Below are positions 1 through 9,022 of a stretch of DNA of 64,000 bases, piece after piece (position 1 is the first letter of the stretch; every line of letters starts with the position of its first letter). The stretch is from Mycobacterium kyorinense (GTDB taxonomy: Bacteria; Actinomycetota; Actinomycetes; Mycobacteriales; Mycobacteriaceae). The stretch covers positions 18,807 to 82,806 of the forward strand of contig NZ_LQPE01000027.1 in NCBI RefSeq assembly GCF_002101735.1, given 5' to 3'. The notes under the pieces were generated by a model. That model worked only from the letters and a program-made list of their open reading frames with translations. It was not told the DNA's origin and made no database searches. A program made the translations under genes and the position numbers.

Positions 1-113
1 CGAACGCCATCGCAGCAGGATGCACCGGTGTCCGGCTGCAGCGAGATGGGAAATTCGCGCTCTGCGTGCGTATCGTTTGAGCGGGAACGCAACACGAAGG
101 AGCTGCCCGTCAC

Positions 114-785
114 ATGTCGTCGCCAGCGAACGCCAATTCGGGCCGCTCCGGGGATGCACAGCCCCGTGAGGTCATGAACGTGGCGGTTTTGGCCGAGTCC
201 GAACTCGGGTCCGAGGCGCAGCGGGAGCGTCGCAAACGCATCCTGGACGCGACGCTGGCGATTGCCTCCAAGGGCGGCTACGAAGCTGTCCAGATGCGCG
301 CGGTGGCCGACCGGGCGGACGTCGCGGTCGGCACGCTGTACCGCTACTTCCCGTCGAAGGTGCATTTGCTGGTCTCGGCGCTGGGCCGCGAGTTCGAGCG
401 CATCGACGCCAAGACCGACCGGTCCACGTTGACCGGTGGAACGCCGTATCAGCGGCTGAATTTCATGATCAACAGGCTCAACCGTGCGATGCAGCGCAAC
501 CCGCTGCTGACCGAGGCGATGACCCGCGCGTACGTGTTTGCCGACGCGTCAGCGGCCGGCGAGGTCGACCACGTCGAGAAGGTCATCGACTCGATGTTCG
601 CCCGCGCGATGGCCGACGGCGAGCCGAGCGAGGAGGAGTACCACATCGCTCGGGTGCTCTCGAACGTGTGGACCTCCAACTTGCTCGCCTGGCTGACCCG
701 TCGGGCATCGGCGACCGACGTGAGCAAGCGGCTGGATCTGGCGGTGCGGCTGCTGATCGGCGACCAGGAGCACCCCAAGATCTAA
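114..785 (+). CDS. kstR: TetR-family repressor KstR of cholesterol catabolism
   Basis: A 223-aa TetR regulator whose sequence from residue 21 onward closely resembles mycobacterial KstR, the repressor of the large sterol side-chain and ring degradation regulon. The helix-turn-helix spans roughly residues 40-85 (VGTLYRYFPSK is the recognition region) and the C-terminal two thirds is the helical ligand-binding domain, known in KstR to bind a CoA thioester of a cholesterol intermediate. An in-frame ATG at 174 would give a 203-aa protein closer to the M. tuberculosis start; the longer start has AAGGAG a suitable distance upstream. Its stop overlaps the stop of the convergent LacI gene (CTAA at 782-785). 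Confidence 0.93.
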   Translation: MSSPANANSGRSGDAQPREVMNVAVLAESELGSEAQRERRKRILDATLAIASKGGYEAVQMRAVADRADVAVGTLYRYFPSKVHLLVSALGREFERIDAKTDRSTLTGGTPYQRLNFMINRLNRAMQRNPLLTEAMTRAYVFADASAAGEVDHVEKVIDSMFARAMADGEPSEEEYHIARVLSNVWTSNLLAWLTRRASATDVSKRLDLAVRLLIGDQEHPKI

Positions 786-1855
786 CCCGGCGGCCCGGCC
801 GTACGCCCGCGGACCAGTGTGGTTTCCAGCAGTTCGACGGCCGGGTGGTTGCCGTCGCCGTGCAAGAGCTCACCGGCGCGACGGCCCTTGTCCAGGCTCG
901 GCTGCGCAACCGTGGTCAGGCCGCGACGCCGCGCTTCGGGCACGCCGTCGAAGCCGGTGACGGTCATCTGCCCCGGCACATAGGTGCCCCGGCCGCGCAG
1001 GTAGTCCATCGCCGAAAGGGCGAGGACGTCGGCGGTGCACATCAGCGCGGTGATGCGCGGGTTGGCCTGCAACGCCACCTGCGCGGCGACGCCGCCCGAC
1101 GTGGGCGTGTGCTCGTAGCTTTCGACGACGGTCAGCGACTCCGGGTCGAGGCCGGCGGCGGTCATCGCGTCGCGCACACCGTGAATGCGTTCGGCTTGCA
1201 CCTGAAATGTGGCAGACCTCAGGCGTGCCGCGTTGACCACCCCTTCGCGGCGGTCCCGCCGCAGCCGCATTGTCAGCAGCCCGATCTGCCGATGGCCCAA
1301 TCCGAGCACGTGGTCGGCAAGCTCACGCATCGCCGCCCGGTCGTCGATGCCGACCCGCGAGGTGCCGGGGACGTCTTTGGGCTGGTCGACCACGACCACC
1401 GGCAGCCGTCGCTGCAGCGCGACCTGCAGGTAGGGGTCGTCGTCGGACACCGAGTACACCACGAATCCATCGACGCCCGCCGCGAGCACTGATTCGGACC
1501 CCTTGGCCACCGAGCGGCTCGGCCCGACGGCGATCAGCATCAGTCCCTGGCCGCGCTCCTCGCACGACTGTGCCAGTCCCGCAACGAAATCCAGCGCGGC
1601 CGGGTCGCTGAACGAATAGGTCAGCGGTTCGGTGCTGACCAGACCGACCGCGCCGGCCTTGCGGGTGCGCAGCGACCGCGCCACCGGATCGGGACCCGGA
1701 TACCCCAGTCGTTTCGCGGCAGCCAGCACCCGCTCTCGCAATTCGGGCGACAGTTGGTCGGGCCGGTTGTAGGCGTTGGAGATGGTGGTCCGCGACACCT
1801 TGAGCTCGGCGGCGAGCGATGCCAGGGTCGCCCGCCGTCGCGGCGTGGGACTCAT
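782..1855 (-). CDS. LacI-family transcriptional regulator
   Basis: A 357-aa LacI/GalR regulator. The N-terminal HTH ([17 protein letters not shown]) and hinge helix are followed by a periplasmic-binding-protein-like sensor domain that runs to the C-terminus and includes the typical [10 protein letters not shown] segment. The ATG at 1855 is chosen because it sits directly before the [10 protein letters not shown] stretch that opens LacI HTH domains; an upstream in-frame start at 1891 adds 12 unlikely residues and overlaps the upstream gene. It lies 19 bp downstream of the sulfurtransferase gene on the same strand and may be co-transcribed with it. Its position next to kstR matches Rv3575c. The effector is unknown. 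Confidence 0.9.
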   Translation of the reverse strand: MSPTPRRRATLASLAAELKVSRTTISNAYNRPDQLSPELRERVLAAAKRLGYPGPDPVARSLRTRKAGAVGLVSTEPLTYSFSDPAALDFVAGLAQSCEERGQGLMLIAVGPSRSVAKGSESVLAAGVDGFVVYSVSDDDPYLQVALQRRLPVVVVDQPKDVPGTSRVGIDDRAAMRELADHVLGLGHRQIGLLTMRLRRDRREGVVNAARLRSATFQVQAERIHGVRDAMTAAGLDPESLTVVESYEHTPTSGGVAAQVALQANPRITALMCTADVLALSAMDYLRGRGTYVPGQMTVTGFDGVPEARRRGLTTVAQPSLDKGRRAGELLHGDGNHPAVELLETTLVRGRTAGPPG

Positions 1856-1874
1856 GCCCCGTGAGGCTACCGGC

Positions 1875-2720
1875 TCAGCCCCGCCCGCCACGGGCTACCG
1901 GCCGCGCGGGATCGGAAATCCACTCCGACCACGAGCCTGGAAACAACGCCGCGTCCACTCCCGCGGCGGCCAGTGCCGCGACGACCACCGACGCGGTGAT
2001 CCCCGAGCCGCAGTACACGCCGGTGTCCGCGCCGTGTTTCCCGACCAGCTCGCGCAGCTCCTCGTAGGGCAGGAATGTGCCGTCGGTGCCCAACAGGCTG
2101 GTGCTGGGCACGTTTCTGGCGCCCGGGATGTGGCCGGCGACCGGGTCGACGGGCTCGACGTCACCGCGAAAGCGTTCGGGCGCTCGGGCGTCGAGCAGCA
2201 CGTCCGCGACGGCGACCTGCTGTGCGGTCAGCGTGCGCCGGGCTCCGGCATACAGGTCACCGTGCGGCACCGTGGCGTCTCCCGGCTCGGGTGTGACCAT
2301 GCCGGCCTCGAGTGCGCCGCCGGCCGCAATCCACGCGCCCAAGCCGCCGTCGAGGATGCGCACGTCGTCGAGCCCGGCTGCCGTCAGCACCCACCAGGCC
2401 CGCGCCGAACCGGCCCGATTCCAGTCGTCGTAGGCCACCACCGGCACACCTCGACGGACGCCCCACCGTCGCGCGGCCGCCTCGACGCTGCGTCCGGAGG
2501 GCAGCGGATGGCGGCCCCGCCCGCTGACCGTGTGATCGGTCAGCTCCTCCTCGAGCGACACGTACACCGCGCCCGGAATGTGGCCTTGCCGGTAGGCGGC
2601 CCGCCCGTCCGGCTGGCTGAGCTGCCAGCGCACATCGAGAATCGTGACCGGCTGACCTTTCTCGATGCGCTCCGCCAACTCGGTCGCGCTGATCAAGACC
2701 TCGGCACGCGTGCTCTCCAC
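1875..2720 (-). CDS. sseB: Two-domain thiosulfate/3-mercaptopyruvate sulfurtransferase
   Basis: A 281-aa tandem rhodanese protein. The first domain (about residues 10-125) is the inactive copy, with no cysteine in its loop ([10 protein letters not shown]). The second (about 150-275) carries the persulfide-forming cysteine at residue 237 in the active loop YCGSGITA. The CRKG-like variant CGSGIT is common in actinobacterial SseA/SseB proteins, so the preferred sulfur donor cannot be told from the loop. The gene is divergent from pxpA with only 18 bp between start codons. In M. tuberculosis the closest recalled homologue, SseB, is located elsewhere, so the position here is different. The name sseB is a family-level guess. 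Confidence 0.85.
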   Translation of the reverse strand: MESTRAEVLISATELAERIEKGQPVTILDVRWQLSQPDGRAAYRQGHIPGAVYVSLEEELTDHTVSGRGRHPLPSGRSVEAAARRWGVRRGVPVVAYDDWNRAGSARAWWVLTAAGLDDVRILDGGLGAWIAAGGALEAGMVTPEPGDATVPHGDLYAGARRTLTAQQVAVADVLLDARAPERFRGDVEPVDPVAGHIPGARNVPSTSLLGTDGTFLPYEELRELVGKHGADTGVYCGSGITASVVVAALAAAGVDAALFPGSWSEWISDPARPVARGGRG

Positions 2721-2738
2721 AGCCCTAAGCTAACGTCC

Positions 2739-3497
2739 GTGGCCTCCGTGGATCTCAACGCCGACCTGGGCGAGGGCTTCGGCGTCTGGCGCCTCGGTGA
2801 CGACGACGCCATGCTCGGCATCGTCACCAGCGCCAACGTGGCGTGCGGCTTCCACGCGGGCGACCCGGCCGGGCTGTTGCGGGTCTGCCGCGTCGCCGCC
2901 GAACGCGGTGTGCGCATCGGCGCCCAGGTGAGCTACCGCGACCTGGCCGGCTTCGGCAGACGCTTCATCGACGTCACCGCCGACGATCTGCTCGCCGACG
3001 TCGTCTATCAGATCGGTGCCCTGCAAGGGTTGGCACAGGCCGCCGGCTCGGCGGTGTCCTACGTCAAACCCCATGGCGCGCTGTACAACACGATCGTCAC
3101 CAACCATGCGCAGGCCGCCGCGGTCGCCGAGGCGGTGCGCGTGGTGGACCCCGGGCTGCCGGTGCTGGGCCTGGCGGGCTCGGCCTTTTTCGACGAGGCC
3201 GCGCAGCGCGGCCTGCGCACCGTGCCGGAAGCTTTCGCCGATCGCGCCTACCGGGCGGACGGCCGGCTGGTGTCCCGCCGCGAACCCGGCGCTGTGTTGC
3301 ACGACCCGGCGGCGATCGCCGAGCGGGTGGTGGGCATGGTGACCAAGGGCTCCGTCACCGCGGTCGAAGGCTCGACGATCGACATCCAGCTGGAATCGGT
3401 GTGCGTGCACGGTGATTCACCGGGCGCGGTGCAGATCGCCGAGGCGGTCCGCGACCGGCTGAAGGCCGACGGCATCGACCTGAAGGCATTCAGCTGA
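2739..3497 (+). CDS. pxpA: 5-oxoprolinase subunit A (LamB/YcsF family)
   Basis: A 252-aa LamB/YcsF protein beginning with the family signature [11 protein letters not shown] and containing ACGFHAGDP and the VKPHGALYN motif. Family members form the ATP-dependent 5-oxoprolinase with PxpB and PxpC and recycle pyroglutamate to glutamate. The start is a GTG at 2739, since no ATG precedes the signature; a second GTG at 2748 is possible. PxpB/C homologues are not adjacent, so the partner subunits must be elsewhere if the enzyme works. The stop shares its A with the ATG of the next gene (TGATG), which suggests translational coupling to the MBL-fold hydrolase. Confidence 0.9.
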   Translation: MASVDLNADLGEGFGVWRLGDDDAMLGIVTSANVACGFHAGDPAGLLRVCRVAAERGVRIGAQVSYRDLAGFGRRFIDVTADDLLADVVYQIGALQGLAQAAGSAVSYVKPHGALYNTIVTNHAQAAAVAEAVRVVDPGLPVLGLAGSAFFDEAAQRGLRTVPEAFADRAYRADGRLVSRREPGAVLHDPAAIAERVVGMVTKGSVTAVEGSTIDIQLESVCVHGDSPGAVQIAEAVRDRLKADGIDLKAFS

Positions 3498-4417
3498 TGC
3501 GGCTGCGGCCCGGGCGCCCGGACATCGCCCGGTATGCCCATCGCTTTACCGTGCCGACTGCGGATTCCGGTGCGCCGCTGGCGGTGACGTGGATGGGGGT
3601 CTCGACGCTGCTGCTCGACGACGGCTCGTCGGCGCTGATGACCGACGGCTACTTCTCCCGCCCCAGCCTGACGCGCATCGCGCTGCGCAAGGTGGCGCCC
3701 TCGCCTGCCCGGGTCGACGGCTGCCTGGCCCGGGCCAAGGTGTCGCGGCTGGAGGCCGTGATCCCGGTGCATACCCATATCGACCACGCGTTGGACTCCG
3801 CGCTGGTCGCCGACCGCACCGGTGCGCAACTGGTCGGCGGCGAATCGGCAGCCAACGTGGGACGCGGGTATGGCCTACCGGCCGAGCGCATCACGGTCGC
3901 GGCGTCCGGCGAGCCAATTGTGTTGGGCGCCTTCGAGTTGACGTTGATCGAGTCGCAGCATTGCCCACCCGATCGGTTTCCCGGTGCGATCACCGCACCG
4001 GTAGTCCCGCCGGTGAAGGCGTCGGCGTACCGCTGCGGGGAGGCCTGGTCGGCGATCGTGCACCATCGACCGTCGGGCCGGCGGTGCGTGATCCAGGGCA
4101 GTGCCGGTTTCGTCAAGGGCGCGCTGGCCGGGCAGCGCGCCGAGGTCGTCTACCTCGGCGTCGGACAGCTTGGCCTACAGCCGGAGGGCTACCTCGTCGA
4201 CTACTGGACCGAGACGGTGCGCGCGGTGGGTGCGCGCAGAGTGGTGCCGATCCACTGGGACGACTTCTTCCGGCCTCTGTCGAAACCGTTGCGGGCGTTG
4301 CCATATGCGGGCGACGATTTGGATGCTTCGATGCGCGTGCTCGACCGGCTGGCCGCAGATGACGGAATCGCACTGGATATGCCGACGGTGTGGCGACGCG
4401 AAGACCCCTGGAACTGA
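3497..4417 (+). CDS. MBL-fold metal-dependent hydrolase (Rv3577-like)
   Basis: A 306-aa metallo-beta-lactamase-fold protein. The metal-binding HxHxDH motif is present as HTHIDHA near residue 92, and a later histidine in VPIHWDD is a likely further ligand. It resembles the RomA/UlaG-type branch rather than true beta-lactamases, so an organophosphate, lactone or N-acyl substrate is more likely than an antibiotic. There is no signal peptide, so it is probably cytosolic. It follows pxpA with a one-base overlap and precedes the ArsB-like permease by 6 bp; the pair corresponds to Rv3577-Rv3578 of M. tuberculosis. The substrate is unknown. Confidence 0.85.
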   Translation: MRLRPGRPDIARYAHRFTVPTADSGAPLAVTWMGVSTLLLDDGSSALMTDGYFSRPSLTRIALRKVAPSPARVDGCLARAKVSRLEAVIPVHTHIDHALDSALVADRTGAQLVGGESAANVGRGYGLPAERITVAASGEPIVLGAFELTLIESQHCPPDRFPGAITAPVVPPVKASAYRCGEAWSAIVHHRPSGRRCVIQGSAGFVKGALAGQRAEVVYLGVGQLGLQPEGYLVDYWTETVRAVGARRVVPIHWDDFFRPLSKPLRALPYAGDDLDASMRVLDRLAADDGIALDMPTVWRREDPWN

Positions 4418-4423
4418 AGAACA

Positions 4424-5665
4424 TTGACCTTACTTCTTGCGCTGCTGCTTCTTGCTGTCGTGCTGGGGTTCGCGGTGGCCCGGCCGCGGGGATGGCCGGA
4501 GGCGTTCGCCGCCGTTCCCGCCGTCGTCGTGCTGCTCGGGGTCGGCGCGATCTCGGTGCATCAGGCCGTGGCCGAAGTGGCCAGCCTGGCGCGGGTGGTC
4601 GCATTCCTGGGCGCGGTGTTGGTGCTGGCCAAGCTGTGCGACGACGAAGGCCTGTTCGAGGCGGCCGGCGCGGCGATGGCGCACTCCCGTTTCGGGCCGC
4701 AACGGCTGCTGCGGCAGGTGTTCGTCATCGCCGCCGTGATCACCGCAGCGCTGAGCCTGGACGCCACCGTGGTGCTGTTGACTCCGGTGGTGCTGGCGAC
4801 GGTCCGGTGGTTGGGGGCGCCGGTGCGCCCACATGCGTATGCCAGCGCGCATTTGGCCAACGCCGCCTCGCTTCTGCTTCCGGTGTCGAACCTGACCAAC
4901 CTGCTCGCTTTTCACGTGGCCGACCTGTCGTTCGTCAAATTCACAGTGCTGATGACGCTGCCGTGGCTGGCGGCGGTCGCCAGCGTGTACGCGGTATTCC
5001 GGTGGTTTTTTAGGCGTGACCTTTCCGTGATGCCGGAGCGGCAGGAAATCGGGCCGCCGGCCCGGCCGCCGGTGTTCGTGCTGGCGGTGGTCGCGCTGAC
5101 GTTGGCGGGGTTCGCGATCGCCGAAGCTGCCGGCGTGGCACCGGCCTGGGCGGCGTTGGCCGGGGCTTCGGTGTTGGCGGTACGCAGCCTCGCTCGACGG
5201 CACACCTCGGTGGTAGAGATCGTGCGCGCGGTCAACGTGCCGTTCCTGTTGTTCGTGCTGGCGCTCGGCGTGGTGGTGCAGGCCGTCATGCTCAACGGGT
5301 TCGCCGACGGGATGCGGGCGGTTTTGCCGGCGGGCTCGGGCCTGCTTGCATTGCTGGGCATCGCGGCCGTTGCGGCCGTGCTGGCGAACATCGTCAACAA
5401 CCTGCCCGCGACGCTGGTGTTGGTGCCGCTCGCCGCGAGTAGTGGGCCGGCGGCGATCCTGGCGGTGCTGATCGGGGTGAACATCGGACCGAACCTGACC
5501 TATGTCGGATCGCTGTCGAACCTGCTGTGGCGCAGGGTGTTACGCCGCCACGACGTTCCAGCCAGCGTCGGCGAATACACCCGGCTCGGGCTGTGCACGG
5601 TCCCCACTGCGCTCGTCGCGGCGGTGCTGGCGCTGTGGGTCAGCGTGCGACTGCTGGGCGTTTAG
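4424..5665 (+). CDS. arsB2: ArsB/NhaD-type membrane permease
   Basis: A 413-aa polytopic membrane protein with about 11 hydrophobic segments, of the ion-transporter superfamily that holds ArsB arsenite pumps. The conserved re-entrant or half-helix regions are visible as SLDATVVLLTPVVLA near residue 105 and NIVNNLPATLVLVPL near 325. The start is TTG at 4424, directly before the first transmembrane helix. No arsR, arsC or arsA is nearby, so arsenite export is only a family-level inference. The gene corresponds by position to Rv3578 (arsB2). It is the last syntenic gene before the accessory region and is followed by a strong hairpin. Confidence 0.82.
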   Translation: MTLLLALLLLAVVLGFAVARPRGWPEAFAAVPAVVVLLGVGAISVHQAVAEVASLARVVAFLGAVLVLAKLCDDEGLFEAAGAAMAHSRFGPQRLLRQVFVIAAVITAALSLDATVVLLTPVVLATVRWLGAPVRPHAYASAHLANAASLLLPVSNLTNLLAFHVADLSFVKFTVLMTLPWLAAVASVYAVFRWFFRRDLSVMPERQEIGPPARPPVFVLAVVALTLAGFAIAEAAGVAPAWAALAGASVLAVRSLARRHTSVVEIVRAVNVPFLLFVLALGVVVQAVMLNGFADGMRAVLPAGSGLLALLGIAAVAAVLANIVNNLPATLVLVPLAASSGPAAILAVLIGVNIGPNLTYVGSLSNLLWRRVLRRHDVPASVGEYTRLGLCTVPTALVAAVLALWVSVRLLGV

Positions 5666-5736
5666 TAGCTGGCGATCTCTTTCACCAAGCATTCATCACC
5701 GAATACGTTGAGCGACAAGGAATACCAGCATATCAT

Positions 5737-5768
5737 GTCGACGCCCTGATATGAGTCTGGGCGTCGAC
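5737..5768 (+). terminator. Hairpin downstream of the ArsB-like gene
   Basis: A perfect 10-bp inverted repeat, GTCGACGCCC and GGGCGTCGAC, encloses a 12-base loop about 70 bp after the permease stop. There is no U-tract, which is common for mycobacterial terminators. It plausibly ends the pxpA-MBL-arsB2 transcript. Confidence 0.5.
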
Positions 5769-6093
5769 CTGGGCGCTCTGGGGTGTCTACGGGCCACGGA
5801 AGGCGACGGCGTGCATGGAGATCGCCAAAGACGCCTACCAGGCGGCCCGCAGAATCATTCGCCGCTGGTCACGCAAGCAAGCCGCCTACAGCGATGTCGG
5901 CAGCGGTTTCCGAGCGTAGTGGTACCGCGGACGGCCTACCGGACTGTGCAACGTCGCAATAGCAAGTTCGGCACCATTCTTTGCCGCCGAACTCGCCAAA
6001 GCCATCCCCGCACACGTGCCGGCCGCAATAGCCGAGTACTCGCTCAACCGCGCTCGCGAGGCGAGGGTCACTGCCCGCTGGGTCCGTGTGTGA
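5755..6093 (+). pseudogene. Possible degraded coding region, unknown family
   Basis: In one plus-strand frame a protein-like reading runs from a TGA at 5752-5754, through an in-frame TAG at 5917-5919, to a TGA at 6091-6093. It is Arg/Lys/Ala-rich, with segments such as EIAKDAYQAARRIIRRWS and AELAKAIPAHVPAAIAEY. Third positions are mostly G or C in the first half, as expected of coding DNA here. An ATG at 5815 could start a 34-aa peptide. I do not recognise a family. The reading competes with a 61-codon frame on the opposite strand (5886-6071), so this is a tentative relic only. Confidence 0.25.
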
Positions 6094-6634
6094 GGTCACG
6101 AATTTTCTGGGCATAGTCGGCTTCGATTCGGTTGATTGCAGCGTCCATGCGTTGCAGGCGTTGCTGATAGAGCGCGGCCTGTTCAGCGCGGGTGATCTTC
6201 TCGGCGGTCAACATGACGTGGACCGCTGGGTCGTCGATGGTGGCCGGAACCGACCAGTCCCTGGGATCAGTCACGGTAGTGAACGTGTCGGTGTCCACCG
6301 CGTAGCCCTCGGATTCAATACGGCCGATCAAACGGATAAAGGGCTGGCGGCGCTCGTCGATGACATGTTGGCCTTCGCTCATCAGGTCGGCCATCCGGGT
6401 CAACGTCACCGAGATCACCCGCAGCGTCTCGATCTCCGCACTTACCTGATTCTCGACTTAGCTGCGGGTGATGGGCGCATCGGCGGGCGTCTGATCGGTC
6501 AGCGCCCGGGCCCGTTCGATCAGATCACCCAATACCTCGCATGCCGCGGCGCCAATTACGCGATGCCCGAGGTCCTGTTCGAGCGCCTGCCGGCGTTGCT
6601 CCAATACGCGGCGCATTACATGCAGAGTCTTCAC
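6068..6634 (-). pseudogene. Hypothetical alpha-helical protein interrupted by an in-frame TAA
   Basis: Reading leftward from a GTG at 6634 there are 58 codons, then TAA at 6460-6458, then 129 more codons in the same frame to the TGA at 6070-6068. Both halves are charged and helical (VLEQRRQALEQDLGHRVI before the stop; QVSAEIETLRVISVTLTRMA and RLQRMDAAINRIEADYAQ after it), so they read as one former protein of about 188 residues. The stop could come from a CAA-to-TAA change. The second half alone could restart at a GTG at 6418 (116 aa). The family was not recognised. The 272 bp to the right (6635-6906) hold no gene I can support and probably contain the promoter of the next locus. Confidence 0.45.
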
Positions 6635-6906
6635 ACCGCATCGCCTCGTCGATGATGATTCACCGCCCGGCCAGCTATAAACCAGGTACCTAACACCATT
6701 GACCGGCCAACGACGAATCGAGGGTAATCACCGGCTGCCGCTCGACGACCCGCCGGCCCTTGCCCATACCTTGCGCTTCCGGGCGCGGTGGCGCCCCGCC
6801 GGTTCACGGCGGGATCGGTTTTGCCGCATCAGCTGGTGCTGGGACGACGGTAAACTACTGCCCAAACCGCACGGCAACCAGCTGGGCACGAGGTCGGACA
6901 ACGGGA

Positions 6907-7239
6907 ATGGGCGACAATTTGCAGGTTGACCCGGTGCAGGCCCGGGTGGCAGGCGAGCACGTCGACACCCATGCCACGAATTTCCTGGCCGGACACGCGG
7001 CGGCCCATGAGCGCATCGCTACTACCCAGAGTGGGTTTATCGGGGAGTCTGCGGCGGCGTTAGCGGAGTTGACGGAGCACTGGAAAGACGAGACCGCCGC
7101 TCATCACCGCGAACTGTGTGAACATGCCGACAAGTTGCGCACCGCGGCGGCGAAATATGAAACCACCGACACCGACGCGGGCGCGACCATTGAGGCTTCG
7201 GTGGCCGATCTGGCCCAGCGCATGAGCATGGGGATGTGA
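6907..7239 (+). CDS. T7SS-associated EspC/WXG100-like protein with YxxxD signal
   Basis: A 110-aa helical protein of the size and shape of ESX substrates and their partners. Two helices are separated by a turn around LTEHWKDE (a W-x-x-x turn rather than a strict WXG), and a C-terminal YETTD matches the YxxxD/E export signal of mycobacterial type VII secretion. The ATG at 6907 gives the usual short N-terminus. The stop overlaps the GTG start of the downstream toxin (GTGA at 7236-7239), so the two are translationally coupled. The arrangement fits a secretion partner or chaperone for the toxin, as is known for many LXG/WXG toxin operons; the pairing is inferred. Confidence 0.8.
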   Translation: MGDNLQVDPVQARVAGEHVDTHATNFLAGHAAAHERIATTQSGFIGESAAALAELTEHWKDETAAHHRELCEHADKLRTAAAKYETTDTDAGATIEASVADLAQRMSMGM

Positions 7240-9020
7240 CGCGGGTGGGGCTGTGCATCGCCGATCTGCAGGAGTGGGACGCCGAGCAGATCAGCGAGTT
7301 CGCCGAGGCTGCTGCAGCGCGTGCACGGCACAGCCGCGAAGCCGCGCAAAACATTCCTAACCTGCCGGTGTTCACCACCTGGCACGGTGAGGCAGCCAGC
7401 ACCGCTCAAGAGGGGCTGGCCAAGACCGGCGGCAAGATGGAGCTCTCGGCCCAAGATGCGTTCAAAGTCGCGCTGGGTGCTGGGCACGCCGCTCAGGAAG
7501 TCGCGGCGGTCAAAAAGGAACTGGCCGATATTTTCGCTGAGGCCAACGCCATGCCGGCCGTGCACATCGACACTAAAACCAACACGGTGAGCCCACCGGA
7601 CACCACCGGGTGGGCCGATGAAGATGTGCAGAAGGTCAAGACCAAAGTCGAAGAGCTGCAACACAAAATCTCAGCACTGCTGCTCAAAGCAGAGAAAGCC
7701 AACACCGATTTGGCCGCCGTGCTGCGCGCGGGCACCGGAACCCAGACACCCGATGGGCAACCGTCGGGCGATCCGCCTTCCGACCCGAACGCGCCGAACG
7801 CTAAATCGACACTGGACGACCTCGGCCGCGCCAACAACCAGGCCGTCGTGGACGCCATGGCCCGGGTCAAGGCGGCCCAAAAGGCTCTCGATGAGGCCTC
7901 GAAAGCGGCGTACACGCACGGCGCGGGCAGCCCCGAGGCCCAGGCCGCGCTGGCCAAACTGTCGGAGCTGAAAAAGAACCTCGCCACCGCTCTCGATGAC
8001 CTGGGCAAAATCCCCAACTACTCGGGCATCGACCCCAAATCGGTGACCATCGGCCCGGACGGCAAGCTGCTGTTCAACTACACCCTCAACGGCCAAACGA
8101 TGCAGGTGACCGGTTCACTGAAAAACGGCACCGGCGAGATCTTCGACCAGGGCACACACGCCTACTACACCTACAAAGACGGCAAACTCGTCGGCACCCG
8201 CATCCTCGATGAGGGCCGCGCACTCCCCGACGACCAGCTACTCCAGAACGCCGTCTTCGGCGCGGTGGGCGCCGGCCCCACCGCTATGGCCGGCAAAGCC
8301 GGCGCCGAAGCCGCCTGGCAAGGACTTCGAGCACTGTTCACCCGCGAAGCCCTCGCCGGCATCACCTCCGACAACGTGCTACCCCGCGCCCTCTCCGCAG
8401 CGGAGATCCGCGCCTCGATGGCCACCGCGGAACTAGACGGCCACGCTCCGGTACCTCACGCCCCGGTCGGTCCCGCCGCCGAACACCCCACTCCCTTACC
8501 CGCGGGCGACCATCCCGCACCACCGGTCACTCACGACCATCCGCTCCCTGAAAGCGGCCCCCACGATTCGCCACTACCGGGCGGCGATGGCGCACACCCG
8601 CTGCCTCCTGAACCTGCGACATCCGGACCCGCATTCACCCTGGACAACCCGCTCGATCACATGGCCCCAGAACTGCGGGCATTGTCCGAACAGCACCTCA
8701 CTGGCAGTGGCGAAACGGTTCTTGGGCCATATAGTCCGGTGGGAGGTGGTCAGTCATACATCGATGTCGCACAGCAACACGGAGCCAGTTACTTCGACAT
8801 CGGGGAAGCATGGAATGCTGCCACCCCCACCGAACGGCTGGCAGCGAATCAGCATGTGCTCGATATGGCAATCGCCAACCGCGACAGTATCACCTTGTCG
8901 GTGCCATTCAGTACGGTCAGGCCGGACACCTACACGGCAGCTGAAATCAGGTACCTAGAATTACATGGGTATCGCCAAGTAAGTGAAACCAGATGGGTTC
9001 CATCCGGCGGAGGTAGCTAG
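7236..9020 (+). CDS. Large polymorphic toxin, predicted T7SS effector
   Basis: A 594-aa modular protein starting at GTG 7236. Residues 1 to about 110 are helical with a WHGEAAS turn near 49, resembling a WXG100 domain. Residues 110-165 are a probable coiled coil, followed by a Pro/Gly/Asp linker. Residues about 190-265 are helical, and 270-330 is a beta-rich segment (KSVTIGPDGKLLFNYTLNG). A Pro/His-rich linker fills about 410-475. The last 110 residues form a compact alpha/beta tip (GSGETVLGPYS through YLELHGYRQV) resembling tips of other polymorphic toxins; the catalytic type is not identified. The WxG-like N-terminus, variable tip and adjacent small genes together suggest an antibacterial or host-directed effector. 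Confidence 0.75.
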   Translation: MTRVGLCIADLQEWDAEQISEFAEAAAARARHSREAAQNIPNLPVFTTWHGEAASTAQEGLAKTGGKMELSAQDAFKVALGAGHAAQEVAAVKKELADIFAEANAMPAVHIDTKTNTVSPPDTTGWADEDVQKVKTKVEELQHKISALLLKAEKANTDLAAVLRAGTGTQTPDGQPSGDPPSDPNAPNAKSTLDDLGRANNQAVVDAMARVKAAQKALDEASKAAYTHGAGSPEAQAALAKLSELKKNLATALDDLGKIPNYSGIDPKSVTIGPDGKLLFNYTLNGQTMQVTGSLKNGTGEIFDQGTHAYYTYKDGKLVGTRILDEGRALPDDQLLQNAVFGAVGAGPTAMAGKAGAEAAWQGLRALFTREALAGITSDNVLPRALSAAEIRASMATAELDGHAPVPHAPVGPAAEHPTPLPAGDHPAPPVTHDHPLPESGPHDSPLPGGDGAHPLPPEPATSGPAFTLDNPLDHMAPELRALSEQHLTGSGETVLGPYSPVGGGQSYIDVAQQHGASYFDIGEAWNAATPTERLAANQHVLDMAIANRDSITLSVPFSTVRPDTYTAAEIRYLELHGYRQVSETRWVPSGGGS

Positions 9021-9022
9021 GA

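Noticed and set aside
1..113. KstR autoregulatory operator (TnnAACnnGTTnnA type) before kstR
   Set aside because: No AACnnGTT core could be found in the 113 bp available.
5886..6071. 61-codon minus-strand frame coupled by GTGA to the interrupted helical gene
   Set aside because: It overlaps a better coding-like reading on the plus strand, shows no family resemblance and has no clear ribosome-binding site; kept only as a note.
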